From an uncultured Thermoproteales archaeon (GTDB taxonomy: Archaea; Thermoproteota; Thermoprotei; Thermoproteales; Thermoproteaceae), in NCBI GenBank assembly GCA_938027595.1, contig CALJAK010000002.1, forward strand, positions 1 to 64,000: a DNA stretch of 64,000 bases, written 5' to 3'. Positions 43,730 through 52,622 of this stretch are shown here, piece after piece. How positions within the stretch are numbered: the first letter of the stretch is position 1; each line of letters begins with the position of its first letter. Both the position numbers and the translations under genes were made by a program. A model generated the notes under the pieces. That model was not told the origin of the DNA and ran no database searches. It saw only the letters and a program-made list of their open reading frames with translations.

Positions 43730-44469
43730 AGCGCCTCTAAACACTCTCTCTCTACTGGGTTGAGTTTCGCTGGAATTATCAAAACGGCGGGGGGCTCTAT
43801 GCGAGAACTGGCAATTTCTCCCAGAGTGCTATATACAACGCCACCGCCCCACCCCACTCTATACACCACAATTACCTCTCTCTCTGGGGTAAAAACGTTT
43901 CTCCCCTCGCGTCTCTCCAGCTCTAGCAATACTCGAGCAGCATCGCTAGGCGGCATGAAACCGCCACTTTCTCTCACGTCTAGTAGGAGGAGCGTGTGGA
44001 AACCCCTGGAGAGATTTCGCTCCGCCACTTCGTAAGGTCTCGATGAGTATACGCCGCCGCGGGGATACGTCACGGTTGCCACACCTCCGAGTCTATATAT
44101 CGAGAGGCAGCTGACGGAAAAAGCCGCACAGACGATAGACACGCCGGGCACTATCTCTACGCCGTGGCCTCTTGCTTTTATCAAACTCACCAACGCGCTA
44201 TGTGTAGTAGCTATGTGTGGATCTCCAGCAGACACCAACGCAGTTTTCTTGCCCTCAGTTAGACATCTCAAGATTTTTTCGCCGGATTCTTCCTCTAGAT
44301 CTCTACGGCTTAACCTAACCGGCGCCGCTCTAGCCAGTCTACTCAAGACGCCCAAATCTACGGGGCCTGTGTAATCTTCGTAAAATAAACAATCTACCTC
44401 ACGCAGCACTTCAACCGCCCTCTCTGTGACAAACGCGGGCCCCACGCCCAAGCCAATTAAGTAAAACAC
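43717..44469 (-). CDS. dphB: Diphthine synthase
   Basis: This SAM-dependent methyltransferase trimethylates the elongation factor 2 histidine in diphthamide synthesis. The tetrapyrrole-methylase fold is visible: FYLIGLGVGP at the start, LVSAGDPHIATTHSAL near 88, GVEIVPGVSIVCAAFSVSCLSIYRLG near 110-135 and LLLLDV near 168. I place the start at GTG 44469, 20-22 bases after 'atttttaaac'; 250 residues is the family length. The plus-strand gene 44513 shares this AT box. Confidence 0.9.
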   Translation of the reverse strand: MFYLIGLGVGPAFVTERAVEVLREVDCLFYEDYTGPVDLGVLSRLARAAPVRLSRRDLEEESGEKILRCLTEGKKTALVSAGDPHIATTHSALVSLIKARGHGVEIVPGVSIVCAAFSVSCLSIYRLGGVATVTYPRGGVYSSRPYEVAERNLSRGFHTLLLLDVRESGGFMPPSDAARVLLELERREGRNVFTPEREVIVVYRVGWGGGVVYSTLGEIASSRIEPPAVLIIPAKLNPVERECLEALWRR

Positions 44470-44483
44470 GGCATATGGAAACA

Positions 44484-44493
44484 GTTTAAAAAT
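44484..44493. promoter_or_regulatory. Shared TATA-like box between dphB and the 44.5 kb gene
   Basis: GTTTAAAAAT lies about 20 bases from the dphB GTG (44469) and 24 from the ATG at 44513. It is the only AT-rich element between them and repeats the layout seen at 6.48 and 39.87 kb. Confidence 0.5.
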
Positions 44494-44512
44494 ATGTAGA
44501 GACATGACGCCG

Positions 44513-44992
44513 ATGTACGGCATTGCGAAGCTACATGGCTACGTGGAGGAAATTGGATACAAGGCGTGGATTTCGCAAGACATAGCTAAAGCACTCGGCA
44601 TTAGAGTGGGAGATGGAGTGAAACTAGAGAGCAAGAGCGGAGTGTCCTCGGCTAGAGTAGCTGGTTTAAGAGACGACATAAAAGCTGGCGTTGTGTTAAC
44701 TCTTGATGTATACATGGCGGTCAGCGGCTTTCGGACTATATTAGTGAAGAGACTTTCTAGAATTTTCGATGCCGAGACAATATCGATTGGGATAGAATCC
44801 ACCGAGCCGCTTGATGTAGATCAACTCATTACCACAATAAACGTCATTGTTGCTTTCAAAGTGCCCATATTTACACACTTTGCTGGATACGTCCAGACCG
44901 AGGTGGGTAAGTGGGTCAAGATAGCTGTAAAAAACGTAACCCCCAGAGAACCTGCGTACGTGTCAAAATCTACAAAAGTGTATGTGGTCTAG
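44513..44992 (+). CDS. Hypothetical protein with a possible double-psi barrel
   Basis: The 159-residue protein begins MYGIAKLHGYVEEIGYKAWIS. Its N-terminal 85 residues (ALGIRVGDGVKLES, AGLRDDIKAGVVLTLDVYM) resemble the VxxLGxxxGDxVxL pattern of double-psi barrels such as the Cdc48 N-domain. The rest (TINVIVAFKVPIFTHFAGYVQ) is a strand-rich second domain. The start is at ATG 44513 by the shared TATA box; an alternative ATG at 44504 is possible. Function unknown. Confidence 0.55.
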   Translation: MYGIAKLHGYVEEIGYKAWISQDIAKALGIRVGDGVKLESKSGVSSARVAGLRDDIKAGVVLTLDVYMAVSGFRTILVKRLSRIFDAETISIGIESTEPLDVDQLITTINVIVAFKVPIFTHFAGYVQTEVGKWVKIAVKNVTPREPAYVSKSTKVYVV

Positions 44993-45642
44993 AGACGGCC
45001 GAAGTCAAACTTCAAGAGTAGAAGTGGCTCTTGCTTTGTTTTGAGTTCTCTGATCTTTTCTAAGAGCCTAGCCGCCACTGCGCCGCTTTTGTACATTTCT
45101 AGAGTTTTATCTACGCCGTACCTCTCCAGAGAGGCGTTTAACACGTCGCGTATTAAATATTCTGCGATTTGTTCTAACCCAGCCACCTCGCCGTTTCTCA
45201 CTAAGTTAGAAATCACGAACAACCTCAAGTGGTCTATGTTTATGCTCTTGATTACTCTCTCCAAGTCGCTAGACCACTTTACCGACTGTGACGCCTTTTT
45301 AAACTCCTCCTCTGAGAACACTAGACGTACTCTCTGATTCCACTTCACTTTCCACAGTTGGAACCACTCGGCGACTTTGCCCAACAACGCGGGTCCCATT
45401 CTCTCTACGTAGTGACACAACACTCTACGTGCTGTGGTTTCAGAAAAGGTCTTCCTAGAGTATAGACCAATCCGCGTGGCTAGGTAGTGGATGAAGTCTC
45501 TAAATGCAAATCCCTTCACAGTCTCCCACTCGTTACGCGGCATGTCGCTGAACACCTCTCTAATTAAATCGCCAATTGCGTTATCTATGTACATCATAGC
45601 TGCGTCAAAATCACAATAACGCATAGAGTAATCTATTTCCAT
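44989..45642 (-). CDS. Hypothetical all-helical protein behind truA
   Basis: The 217-residue protein begins MEIDYSMRYCDFDAAMMYID, two bases after the truA stop, so it is in the truA transcript. It is fully helical, with no sign of membrane helices or known motifs. It shares its last four bases with the opposite gene. Confidence 0.5.
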   Translation of the reverse strand: MEIDYSMRYCDFDAAMMYIDNAIGDLIREVFSDMPRNEWETVKGFAFRDFIHYLATRIGLYSRKTFSETTARRVLCHYVERMGPALLGKVAEWFQLWKVKWNQRVRLVFSEEEFKKASQSVKWSSDLERVIKSINIDHLRLFVISNLVRNGEVAGLEQIAEYLIRDVLNASLERYGVDKTLEMYKSGAVAARLLEKIRELKTKQEPLLLLKFDFGRL

Positions 45643-45644
45643 TT

Positions 45645-46415
45645 TTAAAATTCTTCCAGTGTTGCCAACGCTTCTCCAGCCGTGCGGTAAGCTGCCGCTA
45701 GAGCTTCTAGATGGCGCCACCTCTCCAGAAAGTAAGCATACGCCTTTCTCAAAACGCCGTAGTCTATAGAAAAACTCACGCCGTAGTGTATGTCGAGGAG
45801 TACCAATCCTTCAGCTGGTACGTGTGGCACCGCTCCGACTCTCGGCGTCTTTAACAACTCCTCTACATATCTCAAGTCTAACACGCCTCTACCGACTCCA
45901 AGTATGGACCAAGTAATTTTTCTAATCATTTTGTTTCTAAACCCACGGCCAGTATAGTAAATATATATCAACCTCCCGTCGATATATATCTCTATGTCAA
46001 ATATTGTAGATACCGTAGACCCCTCCTCTCCTCGTCTCTGGATGAACGAGGCGAAGTCATGCGTTCCCTTGAATAATTCGGCAGCTTCTCTCATGGCGTT
46101 TAAATCTTCCCCCCAATGTGGCGCGACGTAGAGATATCTCCTCCAGAGGGCTTTGCGTGGGTTAAAATCTTCACTAACCTCCGCCCACCCCCACACCCAC
46201 GCGCCGTGTGGAAGTCTGCTGTTTATATACCCCAAGTGGAGCTTTTCTCTAGCCATAACCACATTGCCAACTGCAGACACGCCAGGGTCAGTGCGGCTTC
46301 CCCTCCCCAACAACTCGCCAAAGACCGTCCGCAGTTTAGCCTCTAGGGAGTTTGGATGTCCCGTGAAGCCGTAGAAATATCTACCGTCGTAGGCAATGCG
46401 ATAGAGATACGGCAT
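45645..46415 (-). CDS. truA: tRNA pseudouridine synthase A
   Basis: TruA makes pseudouridine in the anticodon stem-loop (positions 38-40). The catalytic Asp is in GRGSRTDPGVSAVG near 37-50, followed by the family elements GTHDFASFIQRR near 115 and GRGFRNKMIRKITWSILGVGRG near 153-174. The length of 256 is usual for archaea. Its ATG is about 25 bases after 'aatattaatactt'. Confidence 0.93.
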   Translation of the reverse strand: MPYLYRIAYDGRYFYGFTGHPNSLEAKLRTVFGELLGRGSRTDPGVSAVGNVVMAREKLHLGYINSRLPHGAWVWGWAEVSEDFNPRKALWRRYLYVAPHWGEDLNAMREAAELFKGTHDFASFIQRRGEEGSTVSTIFDIEIYIDGRLIYIYYTGRGFRNKMIRKITWSILGVGRGVLDLRYVEELLKTPRVGAVPHVPAEGLVLLDIHYGVSFSIDYGVLRKAYAYFLERWRHLEALAAAYRTAGEALATLEEF

Positions 46416-46505
46416 GTGGTATAGACGTTAAGTATTAATATTCTCCATGGCGACGCTTCACTTGAGTCGTTAGTAAGGTATATAAAGTGGCTAAGTGACA
46501 GAGCC

Positions 46506-47915
46506 ATGGCTGTAGTGAAACCCGTAGTTTCTTATTCTACTGTTCGCGAAGTCAAAGGACCTCTATTAGTCATTGAGAAGACTCGGGGAGTTTCCTACGG
46601 AGAAGTCGGCGAAGTGGTGGGGCCAGACGGCGAGCCGAGACGGGTGCAAGTCATCGAGGTGGGCAGCGACTACGCCATATCGCAAGTACTCGGCGGCACG
46701 CTTGGACTCCCAGTGAGGGGCTCCACCGTGAGGTTCTATGGCAAGACTCTAAAAATTCCAGTGTCTGAGCAGTTGATTGGCAGAATTCTCGACGGCAAGG
46801 GACAGCCCCGAGATCACATGCCGCTGCCCCCGCCTGAAGATTTCCGCGACATCAACGGAGACCCATTGAACCCATACTCTAGAGAATACCCAGAAGAGCC
46901 CATCGAGACTGGCATTTCTGCTATAGACGGACTCTACACGCTTGTAAGAGGTCAGAAACTCCCCATATTCTCTGGCACTGGGCTACCGCACAACTTGATG
47001 GCTACGCAAGTGGTGAGACAATCCACTGTGAGGGGGAGCGAAGAGGGGTTCGCAGTGGTGTTCGTGGGTATAGGCATAAAGACAGAAGAAGCCCTCTACT
47101 TCATAGACGAGTTTAGGAAGACTGGAGCTCTGAAGAGAGCCGTGGCAGTGTTGAACTACGCCTCTGACCCCGTGGCTGAGCGTATATTAGCGCCTAGAGT
47201 GGGGCTAACCATAGCTGAGTATTTGGCGTGGCAGTTAGACTACCACGTGTTGGTGGTTATAACTGACATGACTAACTACTGCGAAGGTTTGAGAGAACTC
47301 TCGTCCGGCAGAGGCGAGCTGCCCGGCCGCCGTGGGTACCCCGGTTATATGTACACCGACTTAGCCACGATATACGAAAGAGCAGGTATAGCCCGCGGCA
47401 GGAAAGGCTCACTCACTCAATTTCCCATTTTGACAATGCCTCACGACGATATTACACACCCCATTCCAGACCTCACAGGTTACATTACTGAAGGCCAGTT
47501 AGTGTTCAGCAGATCAATGTGGGGCAAGGGAATATATCCGCCTTTCGACGTAATTATGTCTCTATCTAGACTCGCCAAAGACGCAATTGGAGAAGGCAAG
47601 ACGAGAGAAGACCACAAAGACGTAGCTTATACGTTAATCTCTGCATACAGCAAAGCGTTAGAGCTGAGGAACTTGGCGACGTTAGTAGGAGAACGTAACC
47701 TCGGCTGGAGAGAGAGGCGGTACCTCCGTTTCGCAGACGCTTTTGAAGACAAGTTCATAAGACAGGGGCAGTACGAGAGGCGTACGTTCGAAGAGACGCT
47801 AGACATAGGCTGGGACGTCCTCTCCATACTACCGGAGGACGAGCTCACCAACGCCAGGCCGCAGATAGCGCAGAAGTTCTACAGGAGGCATATATTCGAG
47901 TCGGTCAAACTATAG
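46506..47915 (+). CDS. atpB: A-type ATP synthase subunit B
   Basis: This is the non-catalytic B subunit of the archaeal A1A0 ATP synthase. The 469 residues contain the Rossmann/RecA core with degenerate P-loop ([15 protein letters not shown]), the [43 protein letters not shown] region (in outline) and a C-terminal helical domain. A TATA element GGTATATAAAG lies about 25 bases upstream. Other subunits are not in the window, so this gene is separate from the main operon. Confidence 0.97.
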   Translation: MAVVKPVVSYSTVREVKGPLLVIEKTRGVSYGEVGEVVGPDGEPRRVQVIEVGSDYAISQVLGGTLGLPVRGSTVRFYGKTLKIPVSEQLIGRILDGKGQPRDHMPLPPPEDFRDINGDPLNPYSREYPEEPIETGISAIDGLYTLVRGQKLPIFSGTGLPHNLMATQVVRQSTVRGSEEGFAVVFVGIGIKTEEALYFIDEFRKTGALKRAVAVLNYASDPVAERILAPRVGLTIAEYLAWQLDYHVLVVITDMTNYCEGLRELSSGRGELPGRRGYPGYMYTDLATIYERAGIARGRKGSLTQFPILTMPHDDITHPIPDLTGYITEGQLVFSRSMWGKGIYPPFDVIMSLSRLAKDAIGEGKTREDHKDVAYTLISAYSKALELRNLATLVGERNLGWRERRYLRFADAFEDKFIRQGQYERRTFEETLDIGWDVLSILPEDELTNARPQIAQKFYRRHIFESVKL

Positions 47916-48307
47916 TGTATTGCGTAAACAACCTCTGTATACGCATTGAGAAAGTCCGTCTCCCCAGAGCGTTGCAGAAAATAGAAACGAAAAACGCAAT
48001 AGCTATTTGCGTGAAGCTTGAGGCAGTTTCACATTGGTTACAATTAGCGCAAGCGCTTTTCTACGCATATCACTGGAGAAAACCAGCTAGAAACCCCAAC
48101 ATATCTGCGTTGATGTATTTGAGTGGACGAAGTCAGATAAAAGAGGCGCTTGAAATAGTTGGAGACTTAGAGGCCATATGCGCCGCCCTCGGCCCGCCGG
48201 AGGAGGTAGAGAAAATAGAAATGCCCAGAGGCGAACCTCACTACCCCGAGGGGGGAGAGTGGGACCCTTGGAAAATTACAAAATTCGCGCTAGATGTTAT
48301 AAGCTAA
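47915..48307 (+). CDS. KEOPS subunit Cgi121-like protein
   Basis: The 130-residue protein begins at the GTG overlapping the atpB stop. ISALMYLSGRSQIKEALEIVGDLEA near 68-92 is like the Cgi121/TPRKB pattern of KEOPS, the complex that puts threonylcarbamoyl on A37 of tRNAs. The rest is alpha/beta. The assignment rests on one segment and the length. Confidence 0.6.
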   Translation: MYCVNNLCIRIEKVRLPRALQKIETKNAIAICVKLEAVSHWLQLAQALFYAYHWRKPARNPNISALMYLSGRSQIKEALEIVGDLEAICAALGPPEEVEKIEMPRGEPHYPEGGEWDPWKITKFALDVIS

Positions 48308-48312
48308 AGCCG

Positions 48313-48783
48313 TTATTGCTTGACTAAATTCTTCAATTTAGTCTTGTGTCTCACTTCGTCGGCTAATATCTCTTCGGCGAGTTCTTCAGTTACTGGATCT
48401 GTGCCGTGAGTTAGTTTATACAAGTCGCGGTATGCCTCTATTGCGCATTCCTCAGCTTTTATTGCTGTACGTATCCACGCCTCTATGTCGTATGGGTCTT
48501 GGGGAAGCGTTGGGTATTTACAACCAGATATCTCCCACAATTTGGCGAAATCTCTCGGCGGGTCGACGTCGAAATCTTGCAGTCTATCGGCAATTTTCTT
48601 GGCGTGTTTCTCAAGCTCCTCTTTAGCCTCTTCGAGAAAGTGTTCTGCAATTACTTCAGAGAGGGGACCTTTTATGGCGTATGCTGTGTATGTATAGTAA
48701 TATGCAGCTATCCACTCATCTGCAAACGCTGCTAGCAGTCTCTTCACAATTTCGTTCTTATCTACCTCACTCACGAACTCCAT
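48313..48783 (-). CDS. Dps-like/thioferritin (DPSL-type) protein
   Basis: The 156-residue four-helix protein has ferritin-type ligands: ADEWIAAYYY near 21, EHFLEEAKEELEKHAKK near 48, EECAIEAY near 112 and ADEVRHKTKL near 143 (ExxH-like). Two Cys near the diiron site (SGCKYP and EECAI) recall DPSL/thioferritin, which protects against peroxide. The ATG is about 23 bases after 'gtttttaaag'. Confidence 0.72.
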   Translation of the reverse strand: MEFVSEVDKNEIVKRLLAAFADEWIAAYYYTYTAYAIKGPLSEVIAEHFLEEAKEELEKHAKKIADRLQDFDVDPPRDFAKLWEISGCKYPTLPQDPYDIEAWIRTAIKAEECAIEAYRDLYKLTHGTDPVTEELAEEILADEVRHKTKLKNLVKQ

Positions 48784-48854
48784 AGACAGTTTGCGTCTCT
48801 ACTTTAAAAACTTTGTCAACGAGAATTCCATTTTTATAATACGTGAATTTTGCC

Positions 48855-49856
48855 ATGGATTCGAAAAATTACGACGTGGAGAAATTAGCGGTGGCCACAG
48901 TAGCTTCACATACTGCAATCCAAATCTTGAGAGGCGCGAAGAAATACGGCTTTAGAACTATCGCCGTAGCTGGGAGCGAGAGAGCGGCTTCTTTCTACAG
49001 AAGATTGTGGTTCATAGACGACGTGTGGATTGCAGATTTCTCTAGTTTCAAACAAGTTGCTGAAAAATTGCGTAGAGAAAACGCAATTTTAATACCGCAC
49101 GGCTCTTACGTGGAGTACGTGGGGTGGAGACAAGCGTTGGAGGCGCCAGTCCCCACTTTGGGTTGTAGAGAGTTGATCAAGTGGGAGGCGGACCAACACA
49201 AAAAAATGGAGTTGTTAAAAAACGCCGGCATTCCAACGCCACGTCACTTCGTCTCCCTAGACCAAGTGAATGGGGTGGTTATAGTGAAGCTCTTTGGAGC
49301 TAAGGGTGGACGGGGGTATTTCGTAGCGAGAGATAGAGAAGAACTACGCCGTAAGCTTGCGCGAATCGATGGGGATTACATAATCCAGGAGTATATATTC
49401 GGCGTGCCGGCTTATTACCACTACTTCGCCTCTCCTGTTTACAACAGAGTGGAGATCTTTGGGGCAGATATTAGGTACGAGAGCAACGTAGACGGACGTA
49501 ACTTCGGACTTGTGGAACCCACTTTTGTAGTTGTGGGAAACTTACCCTTAGTTTTGAGAGAGTCTCTCCTACCCACTGTGTTGGAATACGGCGAGAATTT
49601 TGTAAAAGTTGTGAGAGAAATGGTGAGATGCGAAATGGCGGGACCCTACTGTCTAGAGTCAATTATTAGAGACGACATGTCTATCATAGTTTTCGAATTC
49701 TCTGGGCGCATAGTCGCCGGCACGAATATATACATGGGCTACGGGTCGCCTTATTCAACACTTTATTTCGACAAACCTATGGACATGGGCGAGAGGATAG
49801 CTCACGAAATTAGAGAGGCGGCGGTCAGAGGGAGACTAGAGGCGTTGGTTACATAA
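48855..49856 (+). CDS. purP: FAICAR synthetase PurP, copy 1
   Basis: PurP uses ATP and formate to formylate AICAR to FAICAR in archaeal purine synthesis. The roughly 333 residues show the ATP-grasp order: SHTAIQILRGAKKYGFRTIAVAG near 17-40, IPHGSYVEYVG near 82, GGRGYF near 155 and FEFSGRIVAGTNIYMGYGSPYSTLYF near 285-310. I start at ATG 48855, 23 bases after 'atttttataat'. A second purP lies 1.2 kb away, opposite in direction. Confidence 0.88.
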   Translation: MDSKNYDVEKLAVATVASHTAIQILRGAKKYGFRTIAVAGSERAASFYRRLWFIDDVWIADFSSFKQVAEKLRRENAILIPHGSYVEYVGWRQALEAPVPTLGCRELIKWEADQHKKMELLKNAGIPTPRHFVSLDQVNGVVIVKLFGAKGGRGYFVARDREELRRKLARIDGDYIIQEYIFGVPAYYHYFASPVYNRVEIFGADIRYESNVDGRNFGLVEPTFVVVGNLPLVLRESLLPTVLEYGENFVKVVREMVRCEMAGPYCLESIIRDDMSIIVFEFSGRIVAGTNIYMGYGSPYSTLYFDKPMDMGERIAHEIREAAVRGRLEALVT

Positions 49857-49883
49857 TTTAAAAATACATAACGCAGATAGTTA

Positions 49884-50111
49884 ATGAATATTAGAGTGAA
49901 GGTAGATAGATGGCTCTGTATCGGTTGTGGACTTTGTGAAGGAGATGTTTTCGTCCTTGAGGGCGGTCACTCAGCAGTGAGGCCAGAATTTAGACTAGAT
50001 GGATCTATAACTGAAGGCGTGGTGGGTGAGGATCTGTTGCCGAGCGTGCAGAGAGCAGCTAAAGCGTGCCCCAACCGGAGTATAACTTGGTCACGTCGTG
50101 ACTTCCTCTAG
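49884..50111 (+). CDS. Single-cluster ferredoxin
   Basis: The 75-residue protein has CIGCGLC at 12-18 and a distal CP near 62, four Cys for one [4Fe-4S] cluster. It is a low-potential electron carrier with an unusual missing Cys of the second usual set. Its TATA 'tttaaaaata' is about 22 bases before the ATG. It lies between the two purP genes, with its end overlapping the second by 21 bases. Confidence 0.88.
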   Translation: MNIRVKVDRWLCIGCGLCEGDVFVLEGGHSAVRPEFRLDGSITEGVVGEDLLPSVQRAAKACPNRSITWSRRDFL

Positions 50112-51131
50112 CTTCCCCGCCTCTATAGCTTCTCTAATCTCTATGGCGATTCTCCTCCCTAGAGATATAGGTTTGCCAAAGTACAGTTTTGAGTATTGAC
50201 TTCCCACTCCTAGATATATATTCGTACCGCCTCCAATTCTCGGCGCTACGTCGTACACAACCAACTCTAACTTGGGAGTAACTACGAATTGTAATGTGAA
50301 AGGCCCCACGGCGCCTGGCGGGACGAGTTTTCTCACGCCCTCTACAAATTTATATCCAATTTCGAATACTTTTTCCAGTAACGACTCTCTAATTGTAGCT
50401 GGCGTGTGGCCAACTTCTATATATCTAACGTCGGGGTCTATGTCTAATTGATCTCTCGCAGGTAGTCTATAAACGCCATCTAAATTACTCTGTATTCTCC
50501 TATCGAAACTGTGGAGTTCAAGCCGACGCTTCATAACTGAGTAGAAGTAATTAGCGTTAAAGTGCGCCCCAAGTATCAATTCTTCAATGGACGCGTTTTT
50601 CAAATCTTCTAACTTAATCAAGCCGGACTCCGCCAACTTCTTTGCTTTTTTCAACAAATCATCTCTATCACGAGCTATGAAAAACCCCCTCTCCACGCGC
50701 CTCTCGGCTTCTGGAAGTTTTACAATTACAGGTCTGTCTACCTCGTCAATGTTAAACGTCTTCGGCCTCGGTATTCCCCCCTCGTCTAACAATTTGTAAT
50801 AATTGCAGGTCCCAGACCTCTCCTCCCATCTCAATAGAAATCTATTGCCGAAAATAGGCACTGGGAATTCTCTCTCTATAGAGTCGTACCCCACATAAAC
50901 CGCGAACGAGCGGTTTGGCACAAACACTGCTTTTTCACTGTTTAGAAAATCTACAATTTTCAAGATGTCTCTATAGTCATCTAACGTCACTAATTTATCC
51001 ACTAGAGGAAATTCTCTATAGGCTCTCTCGCGACCTCTCTTAGCTATGGCTATAGTTTTAAACCCCTCTTCTCTAGCGCCGTCTAACACATCGAGAGCGC
51101 TGTGTGAAGCTAACACAGCTATGGAAGTCAT
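50091..51131 (-). CDS. purP: FAICAR synthetase PurP, copy 2
   Basis: The 346-residue paralog of the gene at 48.9 kb: [23 protein letters not shown] near 9-31, [14 protein letters not shown] near 71, [13 protein letters not shown] near 160, and [26 protein letters not shown] near 295-320. It differs from copy 1 throughout, so the duplication is old. The two may make a hetero-oligomer or one may have changed function. The ATG is about 25 bases after 'tctataaaaac'. Confidence 0.88.
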   Translation of the reverse strand: MTSIAVLASHSALDVLDGAREEGFKTIAIAKRGRERAYREFPLVDKLVTLDDYRDILKIVDFLNSEKAVFVPNRSFAVYVGYDSIEREFPVPIFGNRFLLRWEERSGTCNYYKLLDEGGIPRPKTFNIDEVDRPVIVKLPEAERRVERGFFIARDRDDLLKKAKKLAESGLIKLEDLKNASIEELILGAHFNANYFYSVMKRRLELHSFDRRIQSNLDGVYRLPARDQLDIDPDVRYIEVGHTPATIRESLLEKVFEIGYKFVEGVRKLVPPGAVGPFTLQFVVTPKLELVVYDVAPRIGGGTNIYLGVGSQYSKLYFGKPISLGRRIAIEIREAIEAGKLEEVTT

Positions 51132-51208
51132 AGGTATAATCAGAGTTTTTATAGATTTTTAACATTAAGTGACATGAGTCTTTATAAAGTCTTCTGAGCA
51201 TATCTCTC

Positions 51209-52444
51209 ATGGATTTACTCTCTCGTCTTTTTGCGGCGGTGTTGACTTATAGAGAAGTAACTCCAGACCGTTTAGCGCATGTAGCTACAGAAATGAAAAA
51301 ATGTGTCGACCACGTGGGGCCACACATCCCCATGTTTGTACTCCATACATGCGGCAGAGTGGAGGTGTACCTATATGCAGAGTCCAAGTCGGAGATTGAA
51401 AAAATTGCAGAGAGATATAGACGCTACGTGGAGAGAGTTTCCATACTGGAGGGCTTGGACGCGGCTAGACATCTATTCAGAGTTGCGGCTGGGCTAGACT
51501 CCATGCTAATCGGCGAGACGGACGTGTTAGGTCAACTGGAGGAGGCTTACGATAGGCAAGTTAGATCAGGTATAACTAGGGGACTCCTGAAGTTGATTGT
51601 AGAAAGAGCGATACGCGTTGGCAAACGAGTGCGTACGGAGACCGCGATAGCCAAAGGCCCCAGGGGGTTGGGCTCTCTGTCGATAATATACGTCTCTAAA
51701 CTTCTCGACCTTCAGAAAGCTAAAGTGGCGGTGTTCGGCGCCGGCGCCGTGGGGGCTGGCTTGGCTATGGAGCTGGCCTCCAAGGGAGTGGGGAAGCTGT
51801 ACGTTTTGAACAGAACTTTTGAGAAGGCGGTGGAGATAGCTGAGAGAACCGGCGCGGAAGCTAGGCGGTTGAACAGAGAAGAAATCGTGAGGTGTTTGAA
51901 AGAATGTGACGTGATATTCACGTCAGTGCAGAGCATGGAGTACATAATCGACGAAGTGCCTCCAGGAGCCTCCGTAAAGATAATCGTTGACTTGGGGGTT
52001 CCCAGCAACACAGCGCCAAATTTGCCAATACGAGTGGTGAAGATATCTGACTTGGAAGAAGTGGCTAGGGCGTACAACGAGGCGAGGATGGGGGAAGTGG
52101 CAAGAGCTGAAGTCATAGTAGAAGAAGAGTTAGAAAAACTCGCGCCCCTCCTTGCAAAGAGATATATAGAAGAGTTAGCTTCCTCGCTGATGGCGAGAGC
52201 CATAGCCGCCGCCGAGGAAGAGGGCGCGAGAGCCGGCTGCCCAGCAGCCACATTGGCGGCGAAAACTACAGTAAAGCGGACTTTATTACCCATAGTGGAG
52301 AAGATAAAAGAGATGGCTCAAGATGGGAAATTTGAAGAAGCCGTGAGAATGATCACTCTCCTTAGAGATATGGTGGGGCCGCCGGGATTTGAACTCCCGG
52401 GGAGCAACCCACCCGGGATCACGCGGACCCGAACCGCGCTTTAG
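51209..52444 (+). CDS. hemA: Glutamyl-tRNA reductase, with its tail antisense to tRNA-Pro
   Basis: This enzyme reduces Glu-tRNA-Glu to glutamate-1-semialdehyde for heme synthesis. The catalytic Cys is in [12 protein letters not shown] near 48, with [23 protein letters not shown] near 88-112 and [13 protein letters not shown] near 176. The C-terminal dimerisation helices follow. The last 24 residues ([14 protein letters not shown]...) are encoded by the complement of the tRNA-Pro gene, up to TAG 52442. The TATA 'gtctttataaag' is about 23 bases before the ATG. Confidence 0.95.
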   Translation: MDLLSRLFAAVLTYREVTPDRLAHVATEMKKCVDHVGPHIPMFVLHTCGRVEVYLYAESKSEIEKIAERYRRYVERVSILEGLDAARHLFRVAAGLDSMLIGETDVLGQLEEAYDRQVRSGITRGLLKLIVERAIRVGKRVRTETAIAKGPRGLGSLSIIYVSKLLDLQKAKVAVFGAGAVGAGLAMELASKGVGKLYVLNRTFEKAVEIAERTGAEARRLNREEIVRCLKECDVIFTSVQSMEYIIDEVPPGASVKIIVDLGVPSNTAPNLPIRVVKISDLEEVARAYNEARMGEVARAEVIVEEELEKLAPLLAKRYIEELASSLMARAIAAAEEEGARAGCPAATLAAKTTVKRTLLPIVEKIKEMAQDGKFEEAVRMITLLRDMVGPPGFELPGSNPPGITRTRTAL

Positions 52445-52483
52445 TGGACGGAGTCCAATCCTACCAGGCTAGACCACGGCCCC
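52371..52483 (-). tRNA. tRNA-Pro(CGG) with two introns
   Basis: GGGGCCG (52483-52477) pairs with CGGCCCC (52381-52375), then A73 and encoded CCA. The anticodon stem CGCGG/CCGCG holds loop TTCGGGT, anticodon CGG at 52431-52429. An 18-nt insert near 25/26 (about 52456-52439) and an 18-nt one at 53/54 (52411-52394) must be removed. The TATA 'tataaata' is about 24 bases upstream. It lies antisense to the last 71 bases of hemA. Confidence 0.9.
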
Positions 52484-52622
52484 CAGTGGACATTAAACTT
52501 CTCTATTTATATCTTTGGAAAAAATAGTTATTTCTCTTTCTCTTTCTTTTCTTCCTTTATCTTTTTAGGTGGTGTACACATGGCAGTTGAGTGTTATATA
52601 TATTTAAGTTTAGCTATATACC

